Shown here: in pieces, positions 25,940-39,305 of the stretch
Layout: every line of letters starts with the position of its first letter
Numbering within the stretch: the first letter of the stretch is position 1
Program-made: the position numbers and the translations under genes
DNA from: Smittia aterrima
Lineage: Eukaryota; Arthropoda; Insecta; Diptera; Chironomidae
Direction of reading: 5' to 3'
Length of the DNA: 64,000 bases
Assembly: GCA_033063855.1 (NCBI GenBank)
Contig: CP093831.1
Span: 13,516,001-13,580,000, forward strand
The notes under the pieces: generated by a model
Told to the model about the DNA's origin: nothing
Database searches by the model: none
What the model saw: the letters and a program-made list of their open reading frames with translations, nothing else

Positions 25940-26395
25940 ATGACTTTAATTACTCTCGTACGTTTGTTTACAATTCGATTAAAGCTCTTCGCATTAAAAC
26001 ATGTGGAGTTTCGGATTGAAGAGGACTGCGCATGTTCATTGGAAGGATTTGTATTTAAAGCTTCTCTCATTTCATCACTTGAGACAGTTTCAATTAGACT
26101 GCAGTCGACGGTACATGTTAATGTCAAAATTATCGGTCCAGATTATTTTTCTGAAAAATTATCAAGCGCCGTTATTTCGTTATTGAATATATTTCTGTTT
26201 CGAGCATCTAGCTGCTACCGATTAGTCACGTTGAAACATTCTTCAGACGATTGGATCTGTAAGGAAAACTCAAAAACACTTCAATTCTTATTCATAACAA
26301 GTCACGTTGCACCAGAAAATCTCAGCTTGATTTTGATTGCCTCAGATTTCTTCACAACTTCAAGTGAACTATTGGATAATACATTTGAGACTTAA
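25940..26395 (+). CDS. Unrecognised 151-codon open frame
   Basis: This ATG-started frame of 151 codons is the longest in the 1.8 kb between DNAL1 and the second inverted duplication. It reads MTLITLVRLFTIRLKLFALK at the start and contains GPDYFSEKLSSAVISLLNIF and SHVAPENLSLILIASDFF. I recognise no family, domain or signal peptide. A different frame continues open to 26546, which could mean a frameshifted relic. AT-rich DNA yields such frames by chance, so support is weak. Apart from this frame I see nothing in 25758-27543. Confidence 0.25.
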   Translation: MTLITLVRLFTIRLKLFALKHVEFRIEEDCACSLEGFVFKASLISSLETVSIRLQSTVHVNVKIIGPDYFSEKLSSAVISLLNIFLFRASSCYRLVTLKHSSDDWICKENSKTLQFLFITSHVAPENLSLILIASDFFTTSSELLDNTFET

Positions 26396-27772
26396 CTGGG
26401 AGGAGCAGACACGTGTTGACATTTATCTACACATTCAGTCGCTTTTCAAATCAATATCAAAGCATTGGATTAAAATTTTATTACATTGTATCGATTATGA
26501 AAATATTTTTGGTATTATCCAACGCTACGTCCCAGAAAAAAATTAAAAGAAATTTTTACTGAAAATATTTTTCTTTTGGAAACATTTCTCCTTGAAAAAT
26601 TCTCATTTTCTTGTTTTCAATTTTGTGAGAATTTCGTGAACTGAAAGGATCGAAAATCCAAAAGATTAAATTTGATTCAGATTGTAATTGAACTTGTACA
26701 TTTGGTTCATCACTCGTAGACACTCAAGCGCAATTGACTTGGTAGACTTTGATTGAAGTAACTAAACCTTTTAAACCTTTTCATTTTGATTCGAATTGGA
26801 TTTCTCTTTAAGATTGAATCACAAAATGTTTTTCTTTCAGTTGGTTTCACTTTTATTTGACTCATTTTATTGAATCTCTGTGTCATTAGATTTATTGGTG
26901 ACATCTTAAAAAAGTTCTTATTCGGTTCTTTGCGAAGTTAATATAAGTCCTATCATAGAAGTCACGTATTTGTTATACGAAGCATCAGACAAAATGTTCT
27001 CGCTTTGATGTTTCCGCAGTAAAATGCCACTCAGGGAAATACATTTCCGAAAATGTCAAGTCTTCTGTTGCTATTTTAAATGGATTTATGAAGTGAGTTT
27101 ACTGTTGATACAGCCGTTGCATTTTGCGTGGTTTGTTTTCTTATTATAATCAGCGATGTTAAAGGCACATATGTGAAACGTTTTACACCAAAGACATGTT
27201 TGCCAACGTTAGAGCAAAACGTTTTAATTTTCAATCTTGAAGATGTTTACTCTTGATTTTATTAAATAAAAGATAACACTAACATTTAACAATAATATCA
27301 ATTTACTTTCGTTTTCAGAAAATGGTAATTCCAACAAACCAGACTCGAAAGTTGCTAGAAAAAATCTTGTGCGGGTTTTACACATACGTCTTTGGCGACT
27401 TTTACAAGTTTAACAACCCTGATTATAATAAAAAAAAAATGAGATGACAATTTAATAACCTTTTTATCATCAAGCACTAATTTCGCTTCAAACTAAATGA
27501 ACTGCGATTTTTGGAGCATTGCGTAACTGCTCGCTTTGTACTAACTGGGTTGTTATGTCAGTTGGCATGTAACCCAAATGATTTCAATATTAATTAGATT
27601 TGAGCGAATAAGGTTTTGTATGATTTGTAAAGAGTGTTTGTTCTCAGATGCGGTTGAAATATTTGCAGAGCTTCCCGAAATTTAAATAAACGACTCGTTT
27701 CATAATTTGTTTGGTGAAAGCTCAGCCACAACTAAATCCACTCGAGCAATCATAATCTTGAAGTGGAAACTC

Positions 27773-27976
27773 TCAAAAAGTCTCGATTCCATGAACTTGA
27801 ATGCGAGATTGAAGATTAAAGTGGTTTCGTTGTTGGAATGAAACTTCTTGTTCGACGGTCCATCGGATCATAATTTTCCGAGTAATTGATTTTCGTTGAA
27901 AACGTTTGCCTTGTTCGTCCTTGTCTTCCTTATCTTTCATCTCAGTTTCTTCCCCTTCAACCGATTTCATTGTCAT
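27773..27976 (-). CDS. Unrecognised 67-aa ORF, IR2 left copy
   Basis: This ATG-started frame begins MTMKSVEGEETEMKDKEDKD and is rich in Lys, Glu and Asp. It is preceded by a pyrimidine-rich acceptor-like tract (ttttcctcttcag), so it could be the last exon of something rather than a gene. The copy at 44393-44596 has one residue changed (Asn to Ser). Conservation is expected anyway at this level of arm identity. Function unknown. Confidence 0.25.
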   Translation of the reverse strand: MTMKSVEGEETEMKDKEDKDEQGKRFQRKSITRKIMIRWTVEQEVSFQQRNHFNLQSRIQVHGIETF

Positions 27977-30261
27977 TAGACTGAAGAGGAAAATGCAAAC
28001 TGAGCAGAGACAATGAAAAGCGAATACAAGGACATCTTTAAACGTTAATGCGACTCATCAAAAGTGAAGCTCATTGAAATATTGAAACGAGTCATAAATG
28101 ATTCTTGAAATAAGTGTTTAATAAATAACACGAACTTTACGTTAATAGTTAAAGAAATCTCTGATGAGCTGAGTTATAAATTTCGACTGAATAAATATTT
28201 CGAATTAAATTTTAATCTCAAAACCCTGAGAGCCACAATCTGAAACTTCAAAGATTCTAAAAATACTTTTCCTAAATTGTTTTCACTTATCAAATATTCA
28301 AAGAATTTCAAAGTGAAATAAGTAATCTGCGACATAACGAAATTTAATTAAGAGACAACAATAAAATTTATTGAAGGATTTCTTTTAATTATTTTGGTAA
28401 ATACAAAATTTATTTTCATCTTTTGTTTTCGGCTTAAATCTCTGACACAATCAACAACATTCAATTTCTTCACTTAATTAACTAAGCAGATCATGAAGAT
28501 TTGGTTCGAAGCTTTATCTTCTAGGGAATTGCACTGTTCGTTCAATGTCATCGGATCCTCATCAATTTAGTTTCAAAAAGTGTTTCACTTGATCGCCATA
28601 AAAAATGTTTACAATGTTCTTCGGAAAAACTATTTTTTCTTGTTTAAATCACGTTTCAACTTTTTCTTTTGGAAGGAAACGTTTTCTCGTGGTTTGAAGC
28701 ACATTGGCAAATGCTCAATCAAAAAAAAATTATTCAAATATTTCTTTTTGTCTATTTACAAAGTTTTGTGCTTAACTCTTTGAAATGAGATTTAGAAATA
28801 ATTGAAATGATTAATCGGAATGAAAAATCTAACAATTTTTAGTTCAGGAACTTTTGAGTTAGCGGATTAATTTCTGAAAATGTTTTAATTTACAAAAATC
28901 TTCAAGAAATTATTTTTGTTATCTTTTCATTAAATAAATTGGAAATTTCTTTTAACATCACACAAAGCTTTGAGTTTAATCACACAAATGTTCTGGAAAT
29001 GGAAGAGAAGACAATAAATTTATTTTCTTATTGAAACATTTTTTTGATTTGTTGGATAGGTTTGAAGATTCAGTGAAGTTGCGATCGGTTTTGCGACTTT
29101 GACATCCACACGACGCACTTCACAGTCTCCTTAAATTTTTATTCACAAAACCACGAAAGATATTTTCTTGCTACTTATCTACAATCGGCCAAAAAGGCGA
29201 AGCACGTTTTCTACGAAAGCTTATTTGATGTGCACAACAATGCAATAAGAGGATTTCATCGTAAAGAGACATAAACGATAATTGCCAATCTTTTCTTACG
29301 AGAAAGTCGTTCTGTGACTTGAGATTCGCGAAACTCACCTGTACGAGTGCAAATAAAGGGGAAGGACGAGAAGGAAGTGCAGACGAGGAGACGAGAATGC
29401 TGTAAAATTATTTCACGTGAGAAGAATAAAATTCTTTCAAGACAATGTTATTGAAAATAAAGTTTGACCAATGCTGAGACAATTTGGAAGCTTCTCTGAA
29501 TTAAAAATCCACTCATTACACTCTCCCATCATTCAAAGACTTTGCCTTCTCAAATTGGTCGTCGATCTTGTTTTCTAAGTTTAATTCATTCCCGGAAATG
29601 AAGAATAGAACGCTAGAAGAGAAATAAAGAGAAGTTTGGGTTAGCAAAACGCAAACATGGGAAGTCAAACAAATCATAAAAATGCGATGAACTTTTTTTT
29701 AGGAGGAGAGACTAATGAGAAATAGAAAACAAGATTGAGCGCTCTTCAAGTTAATGAAACAGTTTTTTTTTCTGTAATCAAGACTCATTAAGTGACATGA
29801 GTGAACATGGTTCAATGCAAAGCTAACACGTCTCGACTGATCCACAAGAAGATTACACGAAAGGGGAAATATCGTTGTAAGTAACTTTATGACATTTATG
29901 AGAGTTTGCGTTGATGCTCGTAATGGATACTGAACTGTAACTTTCTTGTCAACTAATGTAGCAAGCTTTTACTTGAATGAACTCTCCCATCGACCTTCCG
30001 GTGCAGAAAATGAGAAACATTTTTCAATGAAAAAGAAACTAAAATTAAAAGTTTTGATTCGCCGTTCGATCGGGGAGAATGTGAAGGATTAATTTATTTA
30101 AAAATAAATCTTACAACTAATCGAAACTATGTCTCGACATAATGTTCAGGATCACTAACGTCAATGACTAAAAGCTTTAAGCTTACACGAGATACTTTGC
30201 AAATCAAACTTAAGCGAGAGCGATAAATACAAAATAAAAGTTGAGCATTTAATTCAACAAT

Positions 30262-33062
30262 TTAATCAGAAATATCAAACACAACTGACTCTGGTGGCTG
30301 TTCCCTTTGAATTTGACTGATCTGCTTTGGCTTTAAAAAGAAGTTAAACCATTTAGATTGACGATGATGCTGAGGTTGATTCTGTCGATGGCTATTCGAG
30401 TGGAAATATTGATTAGTTTAATGAAAACGGAAAAGAGACATCAGAACAAACCTGTTCACTTCATTCACATTCGTTCGAGGTGGAATGTTAGGCTCTGTGT
30501 CTGCAGCCGTCGGATAATTTGCAGAGTAATAAGATTGTCGACGTCTGGCCCAATCGTGATGACCTCGTAAAGACATGTAAACGCTAATTGACTTTAGAAT
30601 GGCCACGCGAACCTTCATCCAGAGAAAATTCGTGAAAACTCTTTGCAAATGAGAACAAAAATAAACTTACTTCACCATTAAGGAAACAGTAAATCATTGC
30701 GATGAAGAAGCCTTGGAACGATGTAAGGAAATGCGTTGTGTAAGACCAAACAGCAAACTCGAAAGGAGAACGATCGAGAGGCGCTTGTGTCATGTTCAGG
30801 AGATTTGTTATTCCAAGAAGAGGCAACAACACGAAAGCTGCTCGTACAGCTTTCCTCACTTGTTCCACATCGCTCGTGTGACTTTGTCGTAACTTTACAA
30901 CGAGAACTCTTATAATGTTCAGTAGAAAAGTAAAATTCAACTGAAACGAGAGACAAATGAAAACATTGGATTACGATGGACGATGAGACTCAGCTCACTA
31001 AAATAACAATAAGACGAGGTCCTTCAAGTATCCAATAATAAGGCGTCAAGTTATATCCGAACCAGCATTCCTGGTTTTGCTTTGAGTTGGCCGTGAAAAA
31101 AGCCCAAACCGCCTGGAAAGGAGAAGAGTTCATTAGAACTCATCACGTCGCTAAATTTCCGTCTCATTCTCACAGTCATAACAACAGGCAATCCCCAACC
31201 GATGACAGCGTAAATGATATGAGGAAAGCGACCTTGAAAAACTGTTACAGTGACTACGTTGTGGAGATACAATCCTTCGATAAACATCCACAGGAACATT
31301 GCAGTTCGTGCATATTCGAGAAGAATGTACGAAGCCTCGCATAAGTATGGCTGAAAAGTGAACGAGAGAGAATGAACTGTGAGCTCGAAATAGTTTCAAA
31401 AGAGGAAACGGAGAAAAGAATTTTCTTTCATTTCTCAGATGAATGCTCTTTAAATTTTTTATAAATCTGCGAGAGATTTAATTTACAACAAACTTGTTTT
31501 TCATAAATGTGTCTGTCATTTTAAAATGAGAATTGACTTCGAGGAAAGTCAAATAAAAATCTTTTGAGTATTTACCGTGTTGTCAATTGTATGACGAGGA
31601 ATTGTGGTGGCTCCTTCTAGTCCTACTCGTCGAGTTATATCCTAACGAGTTTAGTCCTTTGTCAAATTTGTTTGTAAATAAATATTTCAAGTTCTTCTCA
31701 CCTGATCAATGTACAATGTTAACCTGATTATAACCTGAATCACCATCGCTATAAATAAATTTTTGTGTATTCTCGTTCGGTTATTCCGTAGACTTCTGAA
31801 AATTAAAAGCAATAAAGGAATTTTTATCGTAAATAGTATTTAAACGGTCTCTTTGAAATCTTTATGAACTCACCGAAAACGATAAAAGATTATCAACGAT
31901 ATCACCAAAGCCAGAAGTGAAAAGCTAAATCCAGCAATTTCTAACGTTCTCGTTCTCTGAGCAATGTTCATTTTTTGCTGAAATTCCGTCATTTGAATTG
32001 AAATTGTTTAAATAACAAAGAATGTAACGAGGACAATGAGATTTATTAATAAACTAAGGAAACTGGAATTTAACAAAAGCGGTTTACTTTGTCTTCAAAG
32101 AAAATAATGAACTCAAAACGAATCAAGAATTATAGAAAATCTCTTTGAAACGTTTAAAACATTGTGGCAACATTCAATTTAATTCATTGCTCACCTCAGT
32201 GTCATTTCCAAGTTTCCTCAGAAGAGCTAACACTTCAGGTAAATAACAGTTTGTATAATTGGTCCATCCTTGATTGTTTGGATCTGTCAATCCAGGTCTT
32301 GGTTCCCAGTGGCCGAGATTGTTGCATTTTCTTTCGGCGAATTCTGTGTCGCATTGGGGAAGCAAAAATATTTAAGGACAAAAATGAAAAAATATTTTGT
32401 CAAGAAAATATTTTCGATTTGAATCAAAGCAATTTCCGTCGAAAGAAACATGTGAGCTCAAATATTTTTCCTTTCTACAGAACGAAAGCTTACGATGGAG
32501 TCAGTCTTGGTATGGCGTTACAAAAGAAATTGATAAAAAGGAACTTCCGAGAGATTAAATATTTTCTTCTACAAATCTGAAAGATCACTCGTAGCTTTAC
32601 GAGTCGAAAGTTCTTTAAAACTTATTTTACAATGAAGAAAAAACTTCACTTCCATTTAAAAGCTATCACGAGAAATGTTTTCACAACTATACGAGTTTCA
32701 CTCCAAATTCCTTTTTTTTTCACGTAATCCTTTCAAACGAACTTACTAGTTGGATCAAGTCCTTTAGTTGCAGGGCATTTTTCAAAAGCTAAGTCACCAG
32801 CTTTCGTGGGAGGCCAACATAAAAATGAGTCGAAAGTCCAACTGCAGTAAACTGAAAGCAAAAAATATTCAATCGTCGATTCAGATTTTTGCACTTCATT
32901 TATTCGATATCCACAGATTTCTAGAGAAAAACTAAATAACCCACAAAAGCACTCACGAGTATCAACAGGAAGCGAATGATTCTCCCACTTGCCAGCACAA
33001 AGTTCAAGAGTAGTGTTGTGCAAGTTTTGGCCATCAAAGGAAGAAATATTTGCTGGCGACAT
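30262..33062 (-). CDS. Pdfr: PDF receptor-like class B GPCR, copy 1
   Basis: This is a secretin-family (class B1) plasma-membrane receptor, most like the insect pigment-dispersing factor receptor, which signals through Gs/cAMP in clock neurons and other tissues. Eleven exons (32957-33062, 32747-32851, 32195-32343, 31874-31977, 31702-31795, 31576-31641, 31174-31350, 30999-31112, 30671-30940, 30452-30612, 30262-30391) give 491 residues. The ectodomain has the six family cysteines. TM1 is GFSFSLLALVISLIIFYRF, and the TM2 region is SLRNNRTRIHKNLFIAMVIQ. TM5/6 carry EGPRLIVIL and LLPLLGITNLLN, and TM7 ends FQGFFIAMIYCFLNGEV. The PDFR-like C-terminus PPESVVFDISD identifies the subfamily. There is no obvious signal peptide. 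It differs from copy 2 mainly at silent sites, with one Val/Leu change in the ITRRVGLEG loop. No lesion was found. Confidence 0.9.
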
Positions 33063-35053
33063 TTTTATCAGAATTAATCCTTCGTTTACATTTTTCACAT
33101 CAAAAGTTCTAGTCCTCTTTGAATAGTTTCATTGGCGAGCAAACTAACATAAAAGAAGCTTTATGAGCTGCTAATCAAATTTCACTAAAATCACATTTTC
33201 TGTTTTACAAGTTCCAGGAATAAAATTAATCCAATGACTTTTAGCCTGAGAGACCTACAAATATTTTCTATTCATGATCATATCTTTCTAATGGAAAATA
33301 TATTTGGTTCTCGAATTGGAAATGTTTTGAGATTTTGCCTTTTTCGAGTCACAAAGCATAAAAGTAAATTTCCTAATTTCCATGACAATCCCGCAAAGAC
33401 CCGAATGAAGAGTCAGAAGGTTTTTCTCGCTTGAATATTCCCACAAAAATTCAATGTTCATCCAAATGTATTTAGACTAACTACTCGAGAATGTTTGCTT
33501 AACAAAACAATTATTTGTTGGATCACTTTTTCTGTTTAATTCGAAAGAAAATTCTTTTAACTTAATTCCAAGAAAAATGATGGAAAATGAGATTCTCGAT
33601 TTGATCTATTTTCATTGACTTTGATCGCCGCTTTGCGTTAACAGAAACTTCCGAACAGATTTCACGAATTTCTCTTCGGCTAATTTTAAAAGTTTGACTG
33701 GAAGCGTTTTGACGTGTCATTAAATGTAACAGTTTCACATTTCGTAGTTTGTGGGGGCAAATAAATGAAATGTTTTAATAAGCTCAAGTTGCCGACTCAA
33801 GTTTCACGGCGAAGCTTCACAAAAGAAAAGCTCCGAGCATTTACTTATTGGGAGCAATTAAACAAAGTCAGGAGCTAAGAGCAACAAGTCTCAGAAAAAG
33901 ATTTATTGATGAAATTAAAAGATCTTTGGCGGCAAAAAGTCAAAACAATTATCCAAAGTGTTTACTAAGTTTATATTTCACTGGATTCTTAAACACTTGT
34001 CACTAAAGTTTTTTTTAAATTTATTTAATCAACTGAGTTTTCCTTTTTTATCAAAAATATTTTTTTATTTTTTCACTTCAGGCAAAGTTTGTTATCACTT
34101 TTTCACAAATTGTCATTGAAAATATTTTCACAGTTTAGGTTGGACAACCATCAACAAGTTGGAATTAGCTTCAAGCATCAGATCTCAACAAGGCTACAGA
34201 TCAAACTCAACTGAATGACACTGGTTCTTGGTTGGAACTTGATATACTTTTGATATGGTTGAGTATCCGACTGATTTGCATTTGTATTTTTTTTTAATGT
34301 AAAATAGCAACAAAAAGACTGAAAGACACTTGAATGTTGAATGAAATTAATCGAGAGCTTTTAGATTTTCCGTCTGTTGCCGGCTGCATCGCGAGAGGAA
34401 CTGAATTTGGAAAGCAATCTCCGTGAGATGTCAAGAGTTCTGTCGACAGAGCACGCGCAAAGAGAAACTTCCAGTTGTGATCACATGTTGCCATCAAAAC
34501 AGATTCTCACATGTTATCAACAGTTCTTGTTTGCGTTAGAAGAATTCAACGACTTGCCAAATTTTCTGATGAAAATTGAAAGATGCTTTTCAAGTCGAAT
34601 GTCTAAACAATTCTTTTTTAAGCGTAAACAAAATTAAACTTCAAAATCTTGTTGCTCATTTCTCGGCAAGTCGAAGGAAACTTAAAGTGAAATTGAAGAA
34701 AGCAGCTAAACGAATGACCCTGAGGCTTTCTTTCTCTAAACTTCCGAAGCTAAGAAGCAAAATTTCTCGCTCAGTAAACTATTTCTCGTCTTGTTATTCA
34801 TGTTCGCTTATTCATCGAGTTCCATTCAGGTTTTTGGGTTTCATTGTTAGAGTTTTACCTTCTTCGATTCCTTTTGTACAAAGTTAGCGACGTAGAAGTT
34901 TCATCAAAAATGCAAAACTCAATTACGGCGCGTATCAAGTGCTCTCGCTACTGTTGAACCGCAATCCACAATCTAATGATCTTCTTATGACATCCTTCAG
35001 CAGTCTCTTATCAGTTCTGCGATGCTTGTAATTTGCTGAATTGAAAGGATGGC

Positions 35054-35646
35054 ACTTGGACTTAGATAACTCGAAGTTATTCTGGTGAATAAATACAAAT
35101 CGACTAACGCGTAGGCTAGCGATCTCAAAATAACTTTGAAAATAATAAAAATCATTTTCCACATCAAAAAAGTTTTTTAAAAATAGAACACAAATGCATT
35201 TTTAAAAAATGTAAACACGAACCAGTGAAAACAGAGTTGCGATGCTTTGAAATGATTTCATCAATAATATAACTTTATTTACACAAGCGAAATCAATAGC
35301 AAGGTAAAAATAAATTCAATTGGTTTTCTTGAGTCGAATGAAAAATCATTTTTCTCTCCAAGTTGTTTGGGATTATATTTAATATTTATTAAATAAACTT
35401 TGCGACCTAACAGAAGGGTAATCCACACGCGGGGATTCTGAGTAAGAATTGATTTTTACGTCATGAAATAAAATTCTCGTAAATACTGTGTTGCTATCAG
35501 TTTTTATCGTCACTGAAAATTTTAGTTGACGAAAAATCGATAACTTATCAGTCGTTGAACGAAACGTGGAATCCAAAAAAAACTTTCATTTCATTTCAAG
35601 CAATAGCATATTCAAGTCTAAAATTATTTTATCAAGAGTCGGAGAA
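35054..35646. other. IR2 spacer, upstream of the four-helix gene
   Basis: About 590 bp of unique AT-rich sequence lies between the left arm of IR2 and the four-helix membrane protein gene. I see no gene. The promoter of the four-helix gene must lie here. Confidence 0.5.
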
Positions 35647-36276
35647 ATGGCAATGCCAAAAGTGAAGAGTTTTCTCGGTTGGAAATCATTGGAGACTGGT
35701 GGCATTGTGATTGGATGGTGAATATATTTCTCAGTAAAGCATCGCACAAAATAAAATCAAAACTCGTTTTCAGGGTGATGGCTCTTATAAGTTTTTCGAT
35801 GATTTTTTATTGCGCTTTTGTGATAATTACAGCAATATCATTTTTCTATGAGAATACAATTGGCCAAGAACGAATGCCCCGTTCAGATTTTTTACGTGAG
35901 TTCAAAGTTTGTTGTGATTTAAAATATAATTCAATTTTATTTTCCAGGAATTGTGATTTTAATGTCACTTTCAATGTTTATTTGGGCAATTTTGTTTGCC
36001 TCGAGTGCTCTCCTTGTAATTGGAACTAGGACGAGAAAGCACGGAAAACTGATCCCTTTTCTTATTTTAATTGCAATTGGAGTCATTTTGTCTTGTACTC
36101 AATTATTCTTTGCGAATGTTGTGGAGCTTGTTCTCACGATTCTCCTAATTATGCTTAAAATGTATTTCTTTCTTGTTGTCTACTCGCTTTACGACAGCTT
36201 TAAGAAAGAGAAACGACATGCAGCAGGTCAACCTTACAATTATCCAGAAGAAACTGTTCGTAATTCAGAATCTTAA
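35647..36276 (+). CDS. Small four-helix membrane protein, DUF4728-like (173 aa)
   Basis: Three exons (35647-35717, 35774-35895, 35948-36276) give 174 codons in phase. The start is the ATG at 35647 (MAMPKVKSFLGWKSLETGG). Four hydrophobic segments are visible: GIVIGWVMALISFSMIFYCAFVI, IVILMSLSMFIWAILFASSALLVI, LIPFLILIAIGVILSC, and VELVLTILLIMLKMYFFLVVYSLY. They are followed by a short cytoplasmic tail containing QPYNYPEE, which could be a PPxY-like or tyrosine sorting signal. The length, the opening SLETGG(x)xxGW pattern and the four-helix layout match a family of uncharacterised insect proteins (DUF4728), some LAPTM-like. Function is unknown. It is the only gene in the 2.3 kb spacer of IR2. 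A polyadenylation signal (aataaa) occurs near 36416. Confidence 0.8.
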
Positions 36277-37323
36277 AGTTTTCTGTTCATGACATTTTGT
36301 TTAGCTGCAAAAACCCACAACTTCGGTGAAAATGATGAGTCAACTGATAAGGTTTTGCTTTCTGATAAGAGAATCGATATCAAAGTAGAAAACTCTTTGA
36401 AAATAATTTCCAAGAAATAAAATTTAATACAAAGTCTATTTCGAATAATAAGTTTAATAAAAATTACTTTAACAGTCAATAAAAATCAGCTTTAATGGCA
36501 ATGAAGAGAGTTTCATTATCAAGTTCAAATCTAAGTAAGAAGTAAAATAAACAAACCTTGCTTATAACAATCGATTTATTAAAATCTGAAAAATAAATAT
36601 TTTCAAAACCGATGAGTCAAAGCTTGCTTCTGGAATGAAGAGGAAGCTACTTGATTGTGAATCGGCGAATAAAATAAAACACGTTGCGTATTTGAAATGT
36701 TTACTTCTTCAATCATTTCCTGAGGGCTCAGGACAAAACGCTCTAAATAAATTTTCTTTTAGCACTTGTTGGCGTTTCAGTTTTTTCATTTCCTTACGTA
36801 ACGAAAAAAAAGTTTTTCTCTTTTAATTTAAAAGCTTGAAAAGCTTTATTCAATAACACGTGTCCGTGAAACCCCATAAAGCTATGTATCAATTTATCAA
36901 ATGACCAACGGCGATGTGGAAAACTTTAACAAACAAAACACTTTAAGTCTACAGAATTTCCGAATCAAAACGTAGCAACAGTTTATTTTTGTTGGTGTGA
37001 GTAAGTGTCAAATCCAGATGTAAAATAGTAAATTGTTTTACAGAAATAAGTTCCAGCAAATAATCAAGTCATGCTAAATTGTCCCATTTTTGTGAAGGAG
37101 AACTTAGTCACTCAACCATCCACTCTAGTGACACACTTCAACTAAAATTGCATTAATAATAAAACAAAATTCGCAGTGACAAATGTCACTTGAATGTAAA
37201 CTTTTACTCGTCAGGAGTTGGAATATTGCAATGAGCAAGTGATGCATGAGAAGATGAAAAAAAAGTCTTGATACAGACAGATTCTTGATGTGTTAACAAG
37301 AAAATGAGAATATTTTCTCTCAA
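36277..37323. other. IR2 spacer, downstream part
   Basis: About 1 kb without a gene. It contains the first copy of a diverged direct repeat (36630-36930, listed separately), then AT-rich sequence up to the inner edge of the right IR2 arm. Confidence 0.5.
36630..36930 (+). repeat. Diverged direct repeat, copy 1 (inside IR2 spacer)
   Basis: This shares a run of conserved blocks with 45303-45650 in the same orientation: cggcgaataaa, tttgaaatgtttacttcttc, catttcctgagggct, ttgttggcgtttc, aagtttttctctttt and aacgtgtccg. Between the blocks are substitutions and indels of up to tens of bases. Identity over the aligned parts looks around 75-80%. No coding frame or transposon feature is visible, so it may be an old non-autonomous element or duplicated flank. 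Confidence 0.7.
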
Positions 37324-39305
37324 GCCATCCTCTCAATTCAGCAAATTACAAGCATCGCAGAACTGATAAGAGACTGCTGAAGAATGTCATAAGAAGATCA
37401 TTAGATTGTGGATTGCGATTCAACAGTAGCGAGAGCACTTGATACGCGCCGTAATTGAGTTTTGCATTTTTGATGAAACTTCTACGTCGCTAACTTTGTA
37501 CAAAAGGAATCGAAGAAGGTAAAACTCTAACAATGAAACCCAAAAACCTGAATGGAACTCGATGAATAAGCGAACATGAATAACAAGACGAGAAATAGTT
37601 TACTGAGCGAGAAATTTTGCTTCTTAGCTTCGGAAGTTTAGAGAAAGAAAGCCTCAAGGTCATTCGTTTAGCTGCTTTCTTTAATTTCACTTTAAGTTTC
37701 CTTCGACTTGCCGAGAAATGAGCAACAAGATTTTGAAGTTTAATTTTGTTTACGCTTAAAAAAGAATTGTTTAGACATTCGACTTGAAAAGCATCTTTCA
37801 ATTTTCATCAGAAAATTTGGCAAGTCGTTGAATTCTTCTAACGCAAACAAGAACTGTTGATAACATGTGAGAATCTGTTTTGATGGCAACATGTGATCAC
37901 AACTGGAAGTTTCTCTTTGCGCGTGCTCTGTCGACAGAACTCTTGACATCTCACGGAGATATCTTTCCACATTTAGTTCCTCTCGCGATGCAGCCGGCAA
38001 CAGACGGAAAATCTAAAAGCTCTCGATTAATTTCATTCAACATTCAAGTGTCTTTCAGTCGTTTTGTTGCTATTTTACATTAAAAAAAATACAAATGCAA
38101 ATCAGTCGGATACTCAACCATATCAAAAGTATATCAAGTTCCAACCAAGAACCAGTGTCATTCAGTTGAGTTTGATCTGTAGCCTTGTTGAGATCTGATG
38201 CTTGAAGCTAATTCCAACTTGTTGATGGTTGTCCAACCTAAACTGTGAAAATATTTTCAATGACAATTTGTGAAAAAGTGATTACAAACTTTGCCTGAAG
38301 TGAAAAAAAAAATAAAAATATTTTTGATAAATGAGGAAAACTCAGTTGATTAAATAAATTTGAATAAAAAAACTTTAGTGACAAGTGTTTGAAAATCCAG
38401 TGAAATATAAACTTAGTAAACACTTTGGATAATTGTTTTGACTTTTTGCCGCCAAAGATCTTTTAATTTCATCAATAAATCTTTTTCTGAGACTTGTTGC
38501 TCTTAGCTGACTTTGTTTAATTGCTCCCAATAAGTAAATGCTCGGAGCTTTTCTTTTGTGAAGCTTCGCCGTGAAACTTGAGTCGGCAACTTGAGCTTAT
38601 TAAAACATTTCATTTATTTGCCCCCACAAACTACGAAATGTGAAACTGTAACATTTAATGACTCGTCAAAACACTTCCACTCAAGCTTTTAAAATTAGCC
38701 GAAGAGAAATTCGTAAAATCTGTTCGGAAGTTTCTGTTAACGCGAAGCGGCAATCAAAGTCAATGAAAATAGATCAAATCGGATTCTTGGAATTAAGTAA
38801 AAGGAATTTCAAAAGTATTTTTTTTTGAATTAAACAGAAAAAGTGATCCAACAAATAATTGTTTTGTTAAGCAAACATTCTCGAGTAGTTTTTCTAAATA
38901 CATTTGGATGAACATTGAATTTTTGTGGGAATATTCAAGCGAGAAAAACCTTCTGACTCTTCATTCGGGTCTTTGCGGGATTGTCATGGAAATTAGGAAA
39001 TTTACTTTTATGCTTTGTGACTCGAAAAAGGCAAAATCTCAAAACATTTCCAATTCGAGAACCAAACATATTTTCCATTAAGAAGATATGATCATGAATA
39101 GAAAATATTTGTAGGTCTCTCAGGCTAAAAGTCAATGGATTAATTTTATTCCTGGAACTTGTAAAACAGAAAATGTGATTTTAACGAAATTTGATTAGCA
39201 GCTCATAAAGCTTCTTTTATGTTAGTTTGCTCGTCAATGAAACTATTCAAAGAGGACTAGAACTTTTGATGTGAAAAATGTAAACGAAGGATTATTTTGA
39301 TAAAA

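Larger units (their letters stand above)
27544..35053. repeat. Inverted duplication IR2, left arm
   Basis: About 7.5 kb recur, reverse-complemented, at 37324-44833. The inner edge is sharp (after ggatggc at 35053). The outer edge is near actgggttg at 27544, with weaker similarity for perhaps 30 bases beyond. The arm contains one complete PDF-receptor-like gene (30262-33062, minus), about 2.7 kb of its 3' flank and about 2 kb of its 5' flank. The 5' flank holds open frames at 34377-34637 and 34576-34887 that lack an ATG start. The second is identical in protein to its copy at 37490-37801, which most likely reflects the recency of the duplication. No transposase, integrase or terminal repeat was seen. 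Confidence 0.9.

Noticed and set aside
29098..29273. Frame reading into SLNFYSQNHERYFLATYLQ (left) and its copy at 43079-43264
   Set aside because: Looks partly coding, but there is no start codon or exon partner in the left arm and no known family, so it is not listed as a gene.
33234..33434. 66-codon ATG frame in the receptor 5' flank, present in both IR2 arms
   Set aside because: No recognisable content; conservation between arms is fully explained by their recent common origin.
34377..34887. 86- and 103-codon frames near the inner edge of IR2
   Set aside because: Neither begins with ATG, they overlap in different frames, and no family is recognisable.
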